64,000 nt of DNA, from assembly GCA_000701625.1 (NCBI GenBank), contig JNJK01000002.1:248001-312000 (forward strand), given 5' to 3'. This stretch comes from Lachnospiraceae bacterium MC2017 (lineage in GTDB: Bacteria > Bacillota > Clostridia > Lachnospirales > Lachnospiraceae). Under the pieces are notes generated by a model. It made no database searches, was not told the DNA's origin, and saw nothing but the letters and a program-made list of their open reading frames with translations. How positions within the stretch are numbered: the first letter of the stretch is position 1; the number at the start of each line of letters is the position of its first letter. The translations under genes and the position numbers were made by a program. Below are positions 9,323 through 19,736 of this stretch, piece after piece.

Positions 9323-10831
9323 TTATATTCCATCATCCAAAATTCTATACACCATCTCCATATCCAGGTTTTCTCTGACTGCGTCTGCCAGGAGATCATA
9401 TTGGTGCTCTTTGTATTCTTTCATGTTGAAACTTTTTACGTTGGTGCTGTCGAGGCCTTTGCTTTCCATGACTGCGCTGATCATTGCTGTTGCTACGTTT
9501 TCGCTGTCAAAGATTCCATGAACGTAGGTGCCATAGATATTTCCGGCGCATGCGCCGTCGGTCTTTCGTAATTTATCTTCGCTTATTGTGAGTTCATTCA
9601 TGGGTTGAACACTGCCCTGTAGTTCGGAATTTCCCATGTGGATCTCATATCCTTCAAATTGTGTATCGTTCAGACAACTGAGTATACCGGTAACATTTTT
9701 TAATACACCGCTGACTCTTGTACGTGTTTTTTCTTCTTTAAAAATCGTACTCACAGGAAGCAGGCCTATCCCTGCGACCTCTCCCTGTTGTTCTACTCCG
9801 TTTGGATCAACAATTTTTTGTCCCAGCATCTGATATCCGCCGCAGATACCGAAGACGATCTTTCCTGCTGCCGCGTGCTGTTTTATCCTGGCTTCAAGTC
9901 CGTTTTCACGAAGCCACAGGAGATCCCCTATAGTATTCTTTGTACCGGGAAGCATAATGATATCGGGATTTCCAATATCTGACACCCGGTCCACATATCT
10001 GACACTTACTCCATCGATACATTCAAGAGCATTAAAATCCGTAAAGTTGGAAATTCTGGGAGTCCTTATTACCGCTATGTCTACGACTCCTACCGTTCCT
10101 TTTTTCTTAAATCTCTCTGTGAGACTGTCTTCGTCGTCTATATCGAGCCTTACATAAGGCACTACGCCTGCAACCGGTACATGTGCCCTGTCTTCCAGCA
10201 TCTTTAGCCCCGGTTCGAGAATACTCTTGTCTCCCCGAAATTTGTTGATAACGAGTCCCTTTACATACTTTTTCTCATCTTCTTCCAGAAGCATCATTGT
10301 GCCTATGAGCTGCGCAAATACGCCGCCTCTGTCAATGTCACCCACGAGAAGCACAGGTGCATGAGCCATCTTTGCCATGCCCATATTTACTATGTCATCC
10401 GCCTTCAGGTTTATCTCCGCAGGACTGCCTGCGCCCTCAAGTACAATGATGTCATATTCCGCATCCAGCTTATTAAAGGCACTCATTATATCAGGCACAA
10501 ATTCTTTTTTATGTTTATAGTAATCTACTGCCGACATCGTGCCAATGACTTCGCCCTTTACGATCACCTGTGAACCGGTGTCGTTTGTAGGTTTTAAGAG
10601 GATCGGGTTCATCGCCACATCCGGTTCTATCCCTGCAGCTTCCGCCTGCATGACCTGCGCACGTCCCATTTCCAGACCATTATCGGTGATATATGAATTT
10701 AACGCCATATTCTGAGACTTAAATGGCGCTACCCTGTAGCCGTCCTGCTTAAAAATACGGCAGAGACCAGCCGCCAGCAGGCTTTTTCCTGCATTTGACA
10801 TAGTTCCCTGCACCATGATCTTTTTAGCCAT
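9323..10831 (-). CDS. cbiP: Cobyric acid synthase (glutamine-hydrolysing)
   Basis: 502 residues. The N-terminal dethiobiotin-synthetase-like ATPase domain has the motif [11 protein letters not shown], and the C-terminal class I glutamine amidotransferase domain has the nucleophile Cys in [10 protein letters not shown] and a catalytic His near YVHGIFD. It amidates four carboxylates of the corrin ring. Its start overlaps the end of cobD by 8 bases, indicating coupling. Confidence 0.96.
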   Translation of the reverse strand: MAKKIMVQGTMSNAGKSLLAAGLCRIFKQDGYRVAPFKSQNMALNSYITDNGLEMGRAQVMQAEAAGIEPDVAMNPILLKPTNDTGSQVIVKGEVIGTMSAVDYYKHKKEFVPDIMSAFNKLDAEYDIIVLEGAGSPAEINLKADDIVNMGMAKMAHAPVLLVGDIDRGGVFAQLIGTMMLLEEDEKKYVKGLVINKFRGDKSILEPGLKMLEDRAHVPVAGVVPYVRLDIDDEDSLTERFKKKGTVGVVDIAVIRTPRISNFTDFNALECIDGVSVRYVDRVSDIGNPDIIMLPGTKNTIGDLLWLRENGLEARIKQHAAAGKIVFGICGGYQMLGQKIVDPNGVEQQGEVAGIGLLPVSTIFKEEKTRTRVSGVLKNVTGILSCLNDTQFEGYEIHMGNSELQGSVQPMNELTISEDKLRKTDGACAGNIYGTYVHGIFDSENVATAMISAVMESKGLDSTNVKSFNMKEYKEHQYDLLADAVRENLDMEMVYRILDDGI

Positions 10832-11900
10832 TATTTTCCTCGTATATTTCCTTTAATGCTTTGATCAGACGGTCATTTTCATCTGTCTTTTTCACCGCGA
10901 TCCTGAAATAATCATTATGTAAACCACAATAATTTCCACAGTTCCTTATCATGATACTTTTCTTTAGCAAAAGCTCATCCAGATTCTCATCTTTGACAGC
11001 CGCTGCCCTAAATAAAATATAATTAGCATCACTTTCAAAAACCCTGATCTTTTCAGCTGAAAGCTCACGCAAGGCCCCCATCATCCTTTTTCTCTCACGC
11101 CTTACAAATTCACGGGTTTCTTCCTCAATATTTTCTAAACCGCATGCAGCTATCCCCGCTGCTTCTGCAACAACTGATACGCTCCAGGGCTGTCGCATTT
11201 CCCGGATCTTTTCAAGTAATCCTACATCTCCACAGAGTCCATATCCAAGACGAAGTCCCGGGATCGCATACATCTTTGTAAATGCCCTGAGCACCATTAG
11301 AGTATGTTCATATTTTTGCAGACACGGTATGAATGATGCTTTTTCATATTCATCCGTAAAATCAAGAAAACATTCATCGACTACGAGAAAGGCATCACTT
11401 TCAACACATTTATCCGCGATCTTCACTAATAAATCTCTATCAACCAGTCTGCCCGTGGGGTTATTTGGATTGCAGATAAAGACCATGTCCACGGTATTAT
11501 CTATCGTATTCAGAATGTCTTCTTTTATCCGGAATCCATCTTCCGGTGATAGGTCATAATACTTTTTTTCCGCTCCGATAACGTCAATGGCCTGCTCATA
11601 CTCAGAAAAAGTCGGCGATACCAAAAGCACGCTTTTGGGTTTCCTCGCCAGCACTACATTGAATATGATCTCTGCCGCACCGTTACCGCATAGGATGTGT
11701 TCTGCCGGAACTTCATGTTTTTTTGAGAGCGACGTCCGAAGTCTCCTGCACTCTGTATCAGGATAATTCTCCACTTCTGAAAGTGCCTCACGAGCTGCCA
11801 GGACAACCTTTGGATGCACCCCCAATGGATTTATATTTGTGGAGAAATCCAGCATTTTTTCTTTATAGGAGTAGATATCTCCACCATGTTTCTTTGTCAT
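10824..11900 (-). CDS. cobD: Threonine-phosphate decarboxylase (CobD-type PLP enzyme)
   Basis: 358 residues of aminotransferase fold type I. Visible features are [10 protein letters not shown] at the N-terminus, the cofactor contact NPNNPTG and the probable PLP lysine in [17 protein letters not shown]. It makes (R)-1-aminopropan-2-ol phosphate, the nucleotide-loop linker. A HisC-type histidinol-phosphate aminotransferase is the main alternative, but the position within the cobalamin operon favours CobD. Confidence 0.88.
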   Translation of the reverse strand: MTKKHGGDIYSYKEKMLDFSTNINPLGVHPKVVLAAREALSEVENYPDTECRRLRTSLSKKHEVPAEHILCGNGAAEIIFNVVLARKPKSVLLVSPTFSEYEQAIDVIGAEKKYYDLSPEDGFRIKEDILNTIDNTVDMVFICNPNNPTGRLVDRDLLVKIADKCVESDAFLVVDECFLDFTDEYEKASFIPCLQKYEHTLMVLRAFTKMYAIPGLRLGYGLCGDVGLLEKIREMRQPWSVSVVAEAAGIAACGLENIEEETREFVRRERKRMMGALRELSAEKIRVFESDANYILFRAAAVKDENLDELLLKKSIMIRNCGNYCGLHNDYFRIAVKKTDENDRLIKALKEIYEENNG

Positions 11901-11932
11901 TTATATTTCCTTATTCATAGATGATGTAAGGG

Positions 11933-12694
11933 TCAAAAATACTTAAGTCCGACCAGTCCAATAACTATCGCCAGCTCATTAATCTGAAGAAAGTATCCTG
12001 CGAGGTCGCCTGTGATCCCGCCGAAGTTGTGCATGCAGTTCCAATAGTGGTATGTAAATGTCACCACTCCTGCAATAAACATCACTATCGCGCCGGCAAG
12101 AGATATCTCCGCTGCTATCACGATCACAGCAACCGCATATATCATATCGGCAAGAATTACCGCCGCTTTTTCAGATGCCTCACTAAAGGTATTCAAGAGC
12201 CCTTTTTTTCTCGCATTTGGAAATACCGATACCGCAAGACCGCTTAACGCTCTGGAAAAAATGAAGTTTAGCGCGATCATCGGCAGCATAGATAGCGAAA
12301 TATCACTTAAGAAACCGATATACAGTGCGAAATAAACAAGACCGCCAATTATGGCAAATGCTCCGGAATTAGAATCTTTTAGTATTTCAAGGCGCTTTTC
12401 TTTATCCGCATAGGAATTTATCCCGTCCATGGTATCGAGAAATCCGTCCATATGTATCCCGCCTGTGATAAATATCGGGATCACTGCCATGATGCATCCG
12501 ATAAGTAAAGGCGACACATGTTTATTCAATAAAAATGTGCCTGCAAGATAAAATATCAGCCCTTCAACCGCTCCGATCAGAGGAAAAAAACACATAGCAT
12601 ATTTCATGCCCTTTTCATCCCATTTGACTCTTGGCATCGGTATCTTGCTGTACATTGAAAATACTATCATAAATGCCTGTATTGCTGTTTTCAT
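11933..12694 (-). CDS. cobS: Adenosylcobinamide-GDP ribazoletransferase (cobalamin synthase)
   Basis: 253 residues with about six hydrophobic segments and the family motif GGIHMDGFLDTMDG (about 77-90), whose acidic residues bind metal. It is an integral membrane enzyme that joins alpha-ribazole to adenosylcobinamide-GDP. It sits between cbiA and cobD in the same operon. Length and motifs fit well. Confidence 0.94.
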   Translation of the reverse strand: MKTAIQAFMIVFSMYSKIPMPRVKWDEKGMKYAMCFFPLIGAVEGLIFYLAGTFLLNKHVSPLLIGCIMAVIPIFITGGIHMDGFLDTMDGINSYADKEKRLEILKDSNSGAFAIIGGLVYFALYIGFLSDISLSMLPMIALNFIFSRALSGLAVSVFPNARKKGLLNTFSEASEKAAVILADMIYAVAVIVIAAEISLAGAIVMFIAGVVTFTYHYWNCMHNFGGITGDLAGYFLQINELAIVIGLVGLKYF

Positions 12695-12727
12695 CGTTCC
12701 TCGTATTCCTGTTGCCCGTCTGATCGT

Positions 12728-12774
12728 TACTGTTCACTCGCTTTCAGCTCGTTCACATAACGGATTTTGCCAAT
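12728..12774. repeat. Second copy of a dispersed repeat arm, read as the CbiA C-terminus
   Basis: About 46 bases, beginning GTTACTGTTCACTCGCTT and running to GGATTTTGC, match the reverse complement of the element at about 20635-20687 with only a few changes. The copy covers the cbiA stop codon, so the last residues of CbiA (about WQNPLCERAESE) are encoded by the repeat. Confidence 0.65.
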
Positions 12775-14134
12775 TAAATCTGCACAGTTTCACAAAGCGC
12801 TCTGCAAATTGCGGTGCAGACCTGTAAAATAAATGCGGATATCCGCAGATAGTATTTTTTATCCTATGCATACACATCCATTCACGTTTTCCGGATGGTT
12901 TGACGGCTTTCATTAATTCTCCGTTATCCGTACTGTCCCAGTAATGAAATTCATGGGCTTTTATCTGCTCACCATTATTGAGGAGTGATCCCCCCTCATC
13001 CGAAGAAAGTGTGATATACCCAAAACGCACCAGTCTGTCACGACGTACACATTTTTCGCCGGATAGAAATCCGACCATCCGATGCTCTGTGTGTTCCGTG
13101 TCTTCCATAAGATCATGCAGATACATAAATCCACCGCACTCCGCAAGGCATGGCAGGCCGTCATTTAATCTCGACAATATATCTGTCCGCATGGATATAT
13201 TTTCACTTAACTCTTTTCCGTAAGTCTCAGGGTATCCGCCTCCTAAGAGCATTCCATCGATATTTTCAGGAAGATGCGGATCATTGATCGGGCTAAATGG
13301 CACCAGTTCACATCCTAATTCCTGTAATAACTCCAGATTATCCTTATAATAAAAGCAAAATGCTTCGTCCCTTGCGATAGCGATCCGGACTTTTTCTTCC
13401 TTTTTCGTCCATCGTACAAGCTCTTCACATTTTATAGGATCTGCCTCGCCCGCGATCTCAATTATGCGTTCTATGTCCATGCACTTTTCCGCGAGATCTC
13501 CGAGCTTTTCGAAACGCGACTGTATATCTTTTACCTCATCCGGTGTCATTAATCCCAGATGTCTGCTCTCCACCGCTATTTCCGGACTTGGAGGCATAAA
13601 TCCCAGTACATCGATCCCAAGTTCTTTTTCTATGATCGGTTTCATGCTCCTGCAGACCATCTCGGAAATATTATTGAGTATCACGCCGCGAATGTTGCTG
13701 TCATCCCGAAATTCTATGATTCCTTTCAAAAACGGCACGATCGTCAATGCCATTCCTTTCGCATTAACTACCAGTATCACAGGTGATGCTATATTTTTCG
13801 CGACCTCATAGGTACTGGCATCGGTTTTATCAAAACTGAATCCGTCATAAAAACCCATCACGCCTTCAATGATATTTATGTCAGAATCAGCCGTGTGACG
13901 GGCATATAGCGACCGCATAAGTTTTTTATCTTCAAAAAAAGGATCGAGATTTACTGACGGTACTCCAAGCACTTTTTCGTGAAACATTGGGTCTATGTAG
14001 TCAGGTCCGCATTTACAGGATGAAACTCGTAAACCTCTGTTTTTCAGTGCTTTCAATATTCCGCAGGTCACTGTAGTCTTACCGCTTCCGCTGGATCCTG
14101 CGCTTATTAAGATTCTGGGATTATCAATTATCAA
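12734..14134 (-). CDS. cbiA: Cobyrinate a,c-diamide synthase
   Basis: 466 residues. The P-loop ATPase domain (SAGSSGSGKTTVTCG, about 10-24) is followed by a glutamine amidotransferase domain with Cys in LAECGGFMYL. It amidates the a and c side chains of the corrin ring. The last dozen residues after the family end (near FAERFVKL) come from a dispersed repeat shared with the cbiL upstream region. The gene start overlaps the stop of cbiET by 4 bases. Confidence 0.95.
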   Translation of the reverse strand: MIIDNPRILISAGSSGSGKTTVTCGILKALKNRGLRVSSCKCGPDYIDPMFHEKVLGVPSVNLDPFFEDKKLMRSLYARHTADSDINIIEGVMGFYDGFSFDKTDASTYEVAKNIASPVILVVNAKGMALTIVPFLKGIIEFRDDSNIRGVILNNISEMVCRSMKPIIEKELGIDVLGFMPPSPEIAVESRHLGLMTPDEVKDIQSRFEKLGDLAEKCMDIERIIEIAGEADPIKCEELVRWTKKEEKVRIAIARDEAFCFYYKDNLELLQELGCELVPFSPINDPHLPENIDGMLLGGGYPETYGKELSENISMRTDILSRLNDGLPCLAECGGFMYLHDLMEDTEHTEHRMVGFLSGEKCVRRDRLVRFGYITLSSDEGGSLLNNGEQIKAHEFHYWDSTDNGELMKAVKPSGKREWMCMHRIKNTICGYPHLFYRSAPQFAERFVKLCRFNWQNPLCERAESE

Positions 14135-15351
14135 TGTTTTTTCCCCGGTTCTAATGCAATTATATATACCGGATTCTGGGCCGCCATCATCTGATACCCC
14201 CCGATTTCCCGGCTCTTTGCAATGGATACGCTGGTAATATCAGCTTCCCATTCTCTCTTCCTTATGATCTCCGACACTTCACCTATGGTATTAAGGGCTG
14301 TGGCATTAATGACTATACGGATATCAGGATTTTCCTCTAATAGAAAATCAATGATTTTCTCCATATTTCCACCGCTTCCGCCTATAAATGCATGAGTCGG
14401 AACCGGAAGTTTTTTAAGGACAAGAGGTGCTTTACCCTCAACAGGGCTCACGTTGTCCGCTGCGAATTTACGGATATTTTTATTAATGAGTTCGATTGCC
14501 TCAGTCTTCCGTTCGATAGCATATACCCTGCCGTCGATGAGCTTTCTCGATGCCTCGATGGATATGGAACCCGTTCCTGCGCCTATGTCAAAAAGCACAG
14601 AATCCGGCTTCAGTCGAAGCTTTGCAATGCTCAATGTTCTTACATCGCTCTTTGTCATTGGAATCTTGGTACGGATAAATTCATCGTCGGAAATGCCATA
14701 AAGGGAATCATCGCAGGCCTTGTCATTTTCTATAAGTACCACATACAGAGGATCGATATTCGGAATATCCCCGATTTCATCAGGGATTATGGTGAAGACA
14801 GACTCGTCAGGATAGGACAGCTTCTGTCCCACATGGATCTTTACATAGCCCATATCATATTCCTGAAGCCTCTCTACAAAATCCGAAAGCTGTTCCCTGC
14901 CGTACATAAGAGCGAAAACCTTCGGAAATCTACGCACGTAACCCACAAGATTAGCTTCTCTTCCATGAACGCTTATGAGCTTCACGTCATCCCAGGACAT
15001 ATGGAGCTTCGCGCAGAAACTCACAACAGACGAGATTCCGGGGAGCACTGTAAACTCTGATTCCTTATAAAAGGATGCATTTTCAATGGCTTTTATCAGT
15101 TTCTTTGCACCGCTGTAAAATCCCACGTCGCCGGACATAAGGATCGCAATCTTACTCGTGTTCTCCTGGACCTGGAGAACCTTTACGATCTCCTCCGCCT
15201 TATAATCGTGATAGACCTTTTTCCCTTCCTGAAAAGGCGCTGTCATCCTGGCAGCTCCGATAAGCACGTCCGCGTCACGAATTGCTTTTCCTGCTTCGAT
15301 CGTCAGGGATTCAGGATTTCCCATTCCGATCCCGATTAGATAAATACGCAT
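14131..15351 (-). CDS. cbiET: Fused cobalt-precorrin-6B/7 C5- and C15-methyltransferase (CbiE-CbiT)
   Basis: 406 residues from the ATG at 15351, preceded by GGGGTGGAGAG. Residues 1-205 are a tetrapyrrole methylase domain (IGIGMGNPESLT at the start). Residues about 210-400 are a CbiT decarboxylating methylase with the SAM motif VLFDIGAGTGSISIEAS. The single protein methylates C5 and C15 and removes the C12 acetate carboxyl, as CobL does. It overlaps cbiA by 4 bases. Confidence 0.94.
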   Translation of the reverse strand: MRIYLIGIGMGNPESLTIEAGKAIRDADVLIGAARMTAPFQEGKKVYHDYKAEEIVKVLQVQENTSKIAILMSGDVGFYSGAKKLIKAIENASFYKESEFTVLPGISSVVSFCAKLHMSWDDVKLISVHGREANLVGYVRRFPKVFALMYGREQLSDFVERLQEYDMGYVKIHVGQKLSYPDESVFTIIPDEIGDIPNIDPLYVVLIENDKACDDSLYGISDDEFIRTKIPMTKSDVRTLSIAKLRLKPDSVLFDIGAGTGSISIEASRKLIDGRVYAIERKTEAIELINKNIRKFAADNVSPVEGKAPLVLKKLPVPTHAFIGGSGGNMEKIIDFLLEENPDIRIVINATALNTIGEVSEIIRKREWEADITSVSIAKSREIGGYQMMAAQNPVYIIALEPGKKH

Positions 15352-15402
15352 ACTCTCCACCCCTTATTTAAGTATTGTCCCCGCTCCTTAATTAACTTCA
15401 TC

Positions 15403-16536
15403 TTATCGTACCACACTCTGGGACGTTGGAAATAATTCCTTATATTCCGCCACCAGTTCTTCGGCATTTTCGCTCATGCCGAGGAGTCCGTGCTCGTTTG
15501 AAAACATGATGATCCCTATAGTGAGTTCATCACCGGTTCTGTGGTTTACATAAAACAATGCCTTATCCACTATACGCTTCATAACAGGCTCAAGGATATC
15601 CGCTTCTTTCAAAACGCGTATCGCATCGTCTGTCGTAAGGCACTTTAAGATTGCGCGAACCGTTCCTATATCATCTGTCTCAATTGCTGCGCATGACGCC
15701 ATGATCTCCATCCTGCCGTCAGCATTTCGGCTGTGAGTATTCATGATACCTGCGGCAAGCTTCACAAACTTGCCTATATGTCCGATCATGAGTACTTTCT
15801 TAAATCCGAGTTTCACCGCATGATCCAGCGTTTCTCCTACGTAATTACTACAGGTCACTGCCTGATTAAGATCCAGTCCCATACTTTCTCTTATAAAGTC
15901 CAGACCGTAATTTCCAGGCGCGATCATGAGGCGTTCCCCATCATTTGCCTGTTTTACAGCCATCTCGACCTTGATAGTATCTATCAAAGCCTGTTCACTC
16001 ATTGGTTCTACGATTCCTGTAGTTCCGAGGATTGAAATCCCACCAACGATCCCCAGCCTCGGATTAAATGTCTTCTGTGCAATTTTTTCACCATTCGGGA
16101 CACTTATCACGACCTCTGCTCCACCGTGAAATCCATATTCCTCGATCATTTCCCGAGCAGCGTCATATATCATCCTGTGCGGAACCTTATTTATGGCAGC
16201 TTCACCGATCTTCTGCCAGAGTCCGGGCTTCGTGACACGTCCTACACCTTTTCCTCCGTCGATCACGATACCCTGTTTTTCTGTAAGCGTAACCTCAGAA
16301 AAAATAAGCGTACCATTCGTCACATCAGGGTCATCTCCCGCGTCTTTTCTCACCGCACATTTCGCTGTATTTTGCGTAAATTCCGATTCTTCTATCGGTG
16401 TTTCTATGAGAACACCCTTAGGCGTCATCACGCTTTCTTTTTCTATCTTTTTTTGCTCAAAGATCATCCTGAGTGCTGCTTTTGTCGCTATTGCCGCACA
16501 TGTTCCCGTTGTATATCCGCTTCTAAGCTCTGCCAT
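15403..16536 (-). CDS. cbiD: Cobalt-precorrin-5B C1-methyltransferase
   Basis: 377 residues with the characteristic N-terminus RSGYTTGTCAAIATKAAL and the central segment GTTGIVEPMSEQAL. CbiD methylates C1 and is diagnostic of the anaerobic, early cobalt-insertion route. It lies 12 bases after cbiC and 42 bases before cbiET. Length and motifs are normal. Confidence 0.95.
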   Translation of the reverse strand: MAELRSGYTTGTCAAIATKAALRMIFEQKKIEKESVMTPKGVLIETPIEESEFTQNTAKCAVRKDAGDDPDVTNGTLIFSEVTLTEKQGIVIDGGKGVGRVTKPGLWQKIGEAAINKVPHRMIYDAAREMIEEYGFHGGAEVVISVPNGEKIAQKTFNPRLGIVGGISILGTTGIVEPMSEQALIDTIKVEMAVKQANDGERLMIAPGNYGLDFIRESMGLDLNQAVTCSNYVGETLDHAVKLGFKKVLMIGHIGKFVKLAAGIMNTHSRNADGRMEIMASCAAIETDDIGTVRAILKCLTTDDAIRVLKEADILEPVMKRIVDKALFYVNHRTGDELTIGIIMFSNEHGLLGMSENAEELVAEYKELFPTSQSVVR

Positions 16537-16548
16537 GAAGTCAGTCCC

Positions 16549-17178
16549 CTATCGCCTGAGTTTATAGAGAAGCGCATTGCAGATAGCCGCTGCCACATTG
16601 CTTCCACCCTTATTTCCGCGCGCCACGATATGTGGAATCCCGCTCTCTATTATCAGTTCCTTTGATTCCACTACATTAACAAATCCAACAGGAACACCTA
16701 TTACTAGCGCCGGGGTGAGCTTACCCTGTTTCACAAGTTCATCTATAGCTATCAGTGCGGTGGGCGCATTTCCTATAGCAAAGATCACCGGTCCCTCAAG
16801 CGCACAGGCTTTCTCCATACTGACCATTGCTCTGGTGATCCCACGTTCCTTTGCTTCTGCTGCCACATCCTCATCTGACATATAGCAGACAGCCTGCCCC
16901 CCAAAGCTCTCCAATATCTTCTTATTTATCCCTGACCATGCCATACGCGTATCAGTTACGATAGTTGCTCCGCCTTTAATGGCCTCCAGCGCTTTTTCTA
17001 CTACTCCGTCAGAAAAAACCAGATTATCCGCATAGTCAAAATCGGCTGATGTATGTATTACACGTTTTACGATATCGTCCTTATCTTCTCCGAAAGTCCT
17101 GCCATTGAGCCTCTCTGTGATTATCTCAAAACTTCTTTTTTCTATCTCCATCGGTTTTACGATTTTGATATCACTCAT
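16549..17178 (-). CDS. cbiC: Cobalt-precorrin-8 methylmutase
   Basis: 209 residues. It carries the CbiC/CobH pattern, including HTSADFDYADNLVFS with the catalytic His near residue 43 and the segment GGSNVAAAICNALL at the end. It shifts the methyl group from C11 to C12. It is the fifth gene of the operon, between cbiH and cbiD. Confidence 0.95.
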   Translation of the reverse strand: MSDIKIVKPMEIEKRSFEIITERLNGRTFGEDKDDIVKRVIHTSADFDYADNLVFSDGVVEKALEAIKGGATIVTDTRMAWSGINKKILESFGGQAVCYMSDEDVAAEAKERGITRAMVSMEKACALEGPVIFAIGNAPTALIAIDELVKQGKLTPALVIGVPVGFVNVVESKELIIESGIPHIVARGNKGGSNVAAAICNALLYKLRR

Positions 17179-17201
17179 GATCTGTTTTCCTTTTCATCAA
17201 T

Positions 17202-17930
17202 TTATATGCCATAACCTCGTGGTGTCACAAGGCGTCCGTTTATCACCTGCGTCTGACTGTTTCCGACAAAGACTGTTGTGAACATATCAACCTGTTCATC
17301 AGCAAGTTCTTTTAATGTACAGATTTTTGATCTTTCTCCGTCCCGTCCTATATTTTTTACATAGCCGCAAGGCGTCTCCGGAACTTTATGCTGCATCATG
17401 AGATTGCAGGCTTTTTTCAGGTAATCGGCTCTTTTCTTACTTGACGGATTGTATAGGCAGATAACGAAATCCGCTTCAGACGCGAGTAGAAGTCGCTTCT
17501 CTATTTTTTCCCATGGTGTCAAAAGGTCGCTGAGACTTATCACTGCAAAGTCATGTATAAGTGGTGCTCCAAGCACAGCCGCTCCACTGCAGCAGGCAGA
17601 GATTCCGGATACTACTTCGATCTCGATCTCCGGATGATCTTTACACACTTCACAGACTATACCCGCCATTCCGTACACGCCTGCGTCTCCGCTGCACACC
17701 ATAGCTGTTGTTTTGCCTTCAAGTGCATATTCCATGGCCTTTTTACAGCGTTCTACTTCCTGCTTCATATTGGAAATATAAACCTCTTTATCACCGATAA
17801 GATCCTGGATCAGTTCCACATAAACACTATATCCAGTGATGACCTGACTTTCATTTATCGCATCTATGGCTCTACCGGTCATCTGATCTTTTCCGCCGGG
17901 GCCAAGACCCACTACAAATATTTTTTTCAT
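17202..17930 (-). CDS. cbiH: Cobalt-precorrin-3 C17-methyltransferase
   Basis: 242 residues of the tetrapyrrole methylase fold: VVGLGPGGKDQMTGRA at the N-terminus, CSGDAGVYGMAG near residue 80 and VSGISACCSGAAVLG near 108. It methylates C17 during ring contraction, working with CbiG. It lies 4 bases after cbiG and before cbiC. Confidence 0.94.
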   Translation of the reverse strand: MKKIFVVGLGPGGKDQMTGRAIDAINESQVITGYSVYVELIQDLIGDKEVYISNMKQEVERCKKAMEYALEGKTTAMVCSGDAGVYGMAGIVCEVCKDHPEIEIEVVSGISACCSGAAVLGAPLIHDFAVISLSDLLTPWEKIEKRLLLASEADFVICLYNPSSKKRADYLKKACNLMMQHKVPETPCGYVKNIGRDGERSKICTLKELADEQVDMFTTVFVGNSQTQVINGRLVTPRGYGI

Positions 17931-17934
17931 ACTT

Positions 17935-18972
17935 TTACCTATATTGCACTATTGCCGCTGTTACGGCATCACCTTTTGTTTTTGGCACGACGATCTTTAT
18001 CTTGTCATCATCCGTATATTCAAGTGCTTTTCTCACTGCACTCCGTTCACATACGTTTCCTGTTCCCGTAATATTTTTTACAAAATCCGATTCTTCAAAC
18101 CGAAAATGTTCCGGCAGATCATTTAATTCGTCTGAACTATATGTCGTTAGTGGTACTTTTAATTTCTTTGATAGTTCCGTTATCGTCGGTTCATCCTTTT
18201 TTATATCTATGGTCGCTATATCTGAAATTGCCTTGATACTGAGATTTTCTTTTTTAAGAATATCCCTTAAAAGTGCTTCTGCATTTTCCTTATTTGCACC
18301 TTTTCTGCTGCCAACCCCTGCTATCAGACACATGGGAACCAGGTGAAGCGTATGACTCCATGTAGCTGTGAGATACGGCGAAATGCTTATTCCTGCCCTG
18401 AGTTCTGTCTTCCCGTACTCCAGATTTTCCGGTACTCCGCCGGTTCCAAAGATTTCATCTATATCTCTATGTACATCACTGACTATGCCAACTTTTTCTC
18501 CTCTTAACAATGCAGAAGAAATGTACTTTATGGCCTCCGGATTTTCGATGGTATATCCATGCTTTACAGCCCAGGTATCCACTGCCCAGACATTATTTAT
18601 GTCTGTAGCGGTCGTAATTACCGGCGTTGCATTAAGGATTTCCGCTATACGATGCGCAAGCTCATTTGCGCCTCCGATATGTCCTGAGAGTATCGGTATT
18701 ACAAAGTACCCCAGTTCATCACATACGATCACTGCCGGGTCTTTATCTTTTCTCTTTATAAATGGTGCGATCGCTCTGACTGCTATGCCCGCTGCCCCAA
18801 TGAAAATCAGCGCGTCCGAATCACGAAATGCCTTTTCCGTCCATTCGGAAAGACTCTCCGTTTTTTCACTGTTAAGGCGGATGCATATTTCTTCCGAGCC
18901 GGTCAGTTTTTCATATAGAGTCTTATTCAGTTTATCTCCGTTTTTTGAAAATGAAACTGTACTTATCTTCAT
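17935..18972 (-). CDS. cbiG: Cobalt-precorrin-5A hydrolase
   Basis: 345 residues with three regions typical of CbiG: an N-terminal domain with LIFIGAAGIAVRAIAPF (about 54-70), the middle part with LSGHIGGANELA, and the C-terminal GVGSRKGANKENAEALL domain. It opens the delta-lactone and releases acetaldehyde in the anaerobic pathway. Its start overlaps cbiF by 4 bases. Confidence 0.95.
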   Translation of the reverse strand: MKISTVSFSKNGDKLNKTLYEKLTGSEEICIRLNSEKTESLSEWTEKAFRDSDALIFIGAAGIAVRAIAPFIKRKDKDPAVIVCDELGYFVIPILSGHIGGANELAHRIAEILNATPVITTATDINNVWAVDTWAVKHGYTIENPEAIKYISSALLRGEKVGIVSDVHRDIDEIFGTGGVPENLEYGKTELRAGISISPYLTATWSHTLHLVPMCLIAGVGSRKGANKENAEALLRDILKKENLSIKAISDIATIDIKKDEPTITELSKKLKVPLTTYSSDELNDLPEHFRFEESDFVKNITGTGNVCERSAVRKALEYTDDDKIKIVVPKTKGDAVTAAIVQYR

Positions 18973-19736
18973 GATCTTTCTGTTTCTTTTGCAGCCCTAA
19001 ATTCATGTGAAAACGAATGGTCATAGAGCTTTGACCTGTCATATTTGCTTCCGAGAAAATCACCAATTGTTATGAGCGCAGTCTTCGTTATGTTATTTTC
19101 TTTCGCGCTCTTTTCCAGGTCTTTTACCGTTGTACGAACCACTTTTTCGTCCTGCCAGGTGGCTTTGTACACTATAGCTGCCGGTGTTTCGGGTTCATAT
19201 CCACCATCTATCAGACGCTTTGACAGTTCTCCAAGCATCCCTGTCGACAAAAAAACAACCATTGTTGCATGATGAGCCGCGAAGGATTCTATACTTTCTT
19301 TTTCCGGCACCGGTGTCCGTCCTGCCATTCTCGTGACTATCACGCTCTGGCTTACATCCGGCAGTGTATATTCTGCTTTTAGTGCTGCCGCTGTTCCAAA
19401 GAGCGAGCTTACTCCGGGACATACTTTATATTCAATGCCATGTTCATCCAATATATCCATCTGCTCACGGATCGCACCGTATATCGCCGGGTCTCCTGTA
19501 TGGAGCCTTACGATATTTTTTTGTTCCCTTTCTCCTCTGATCATTGTTTCAGCGACTTCTTCAAGGGTCATCGATGCGCTGTTATATATCTCACAGCTTT
19601 CTTTTGCATATTTTAGAAGCTCGGGATTTACGAGAGATCCTGCATATATTATTATGTCCGCCTGCTCCAGTAGTTCTTTTCCTCTGACTGTGATAAGGTC
19701 TGCGGCTCCAGGTCCTGCTCCTACAAAATTTATCAT
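18969..19736 (-). CDS. cbiF: Cobalt-precorrin-4 C11-methyltransferase
   Basis: 255 residues. It is a tetrapyrrole methylase with VGAGPGAADLITVRG at the start, RLHTGDPAIYGAIREQ near residue 78 and CPGVSSLFGTAAAL near 105. It methylates C11. Four-base overlaps with cbiL and cbiG show tight coupling. Confidence 0.95.
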   Translation of the reverse strand: MINFVGAGPGAADLITVRGKELLEQADIIIYAGSLVNPELLKYAKESCEIYNSASMTLEEVAETMIRGEREQKNIVRLHTGDPAIYGAIREQMDILDEHGIEYKVCPGVSSLFGTAAALKAEYTLPDVSQSVIVTRMAGRTPVPEKESIESFAAHHATMVVFLSTGMLGELSKRLIDGGYEPETPAAIVYKATWQDEKVVRTTVKDLEKSAKENNITKTALITIGDFLGSKYDRSKLYDHSFSHEFRAAKETERS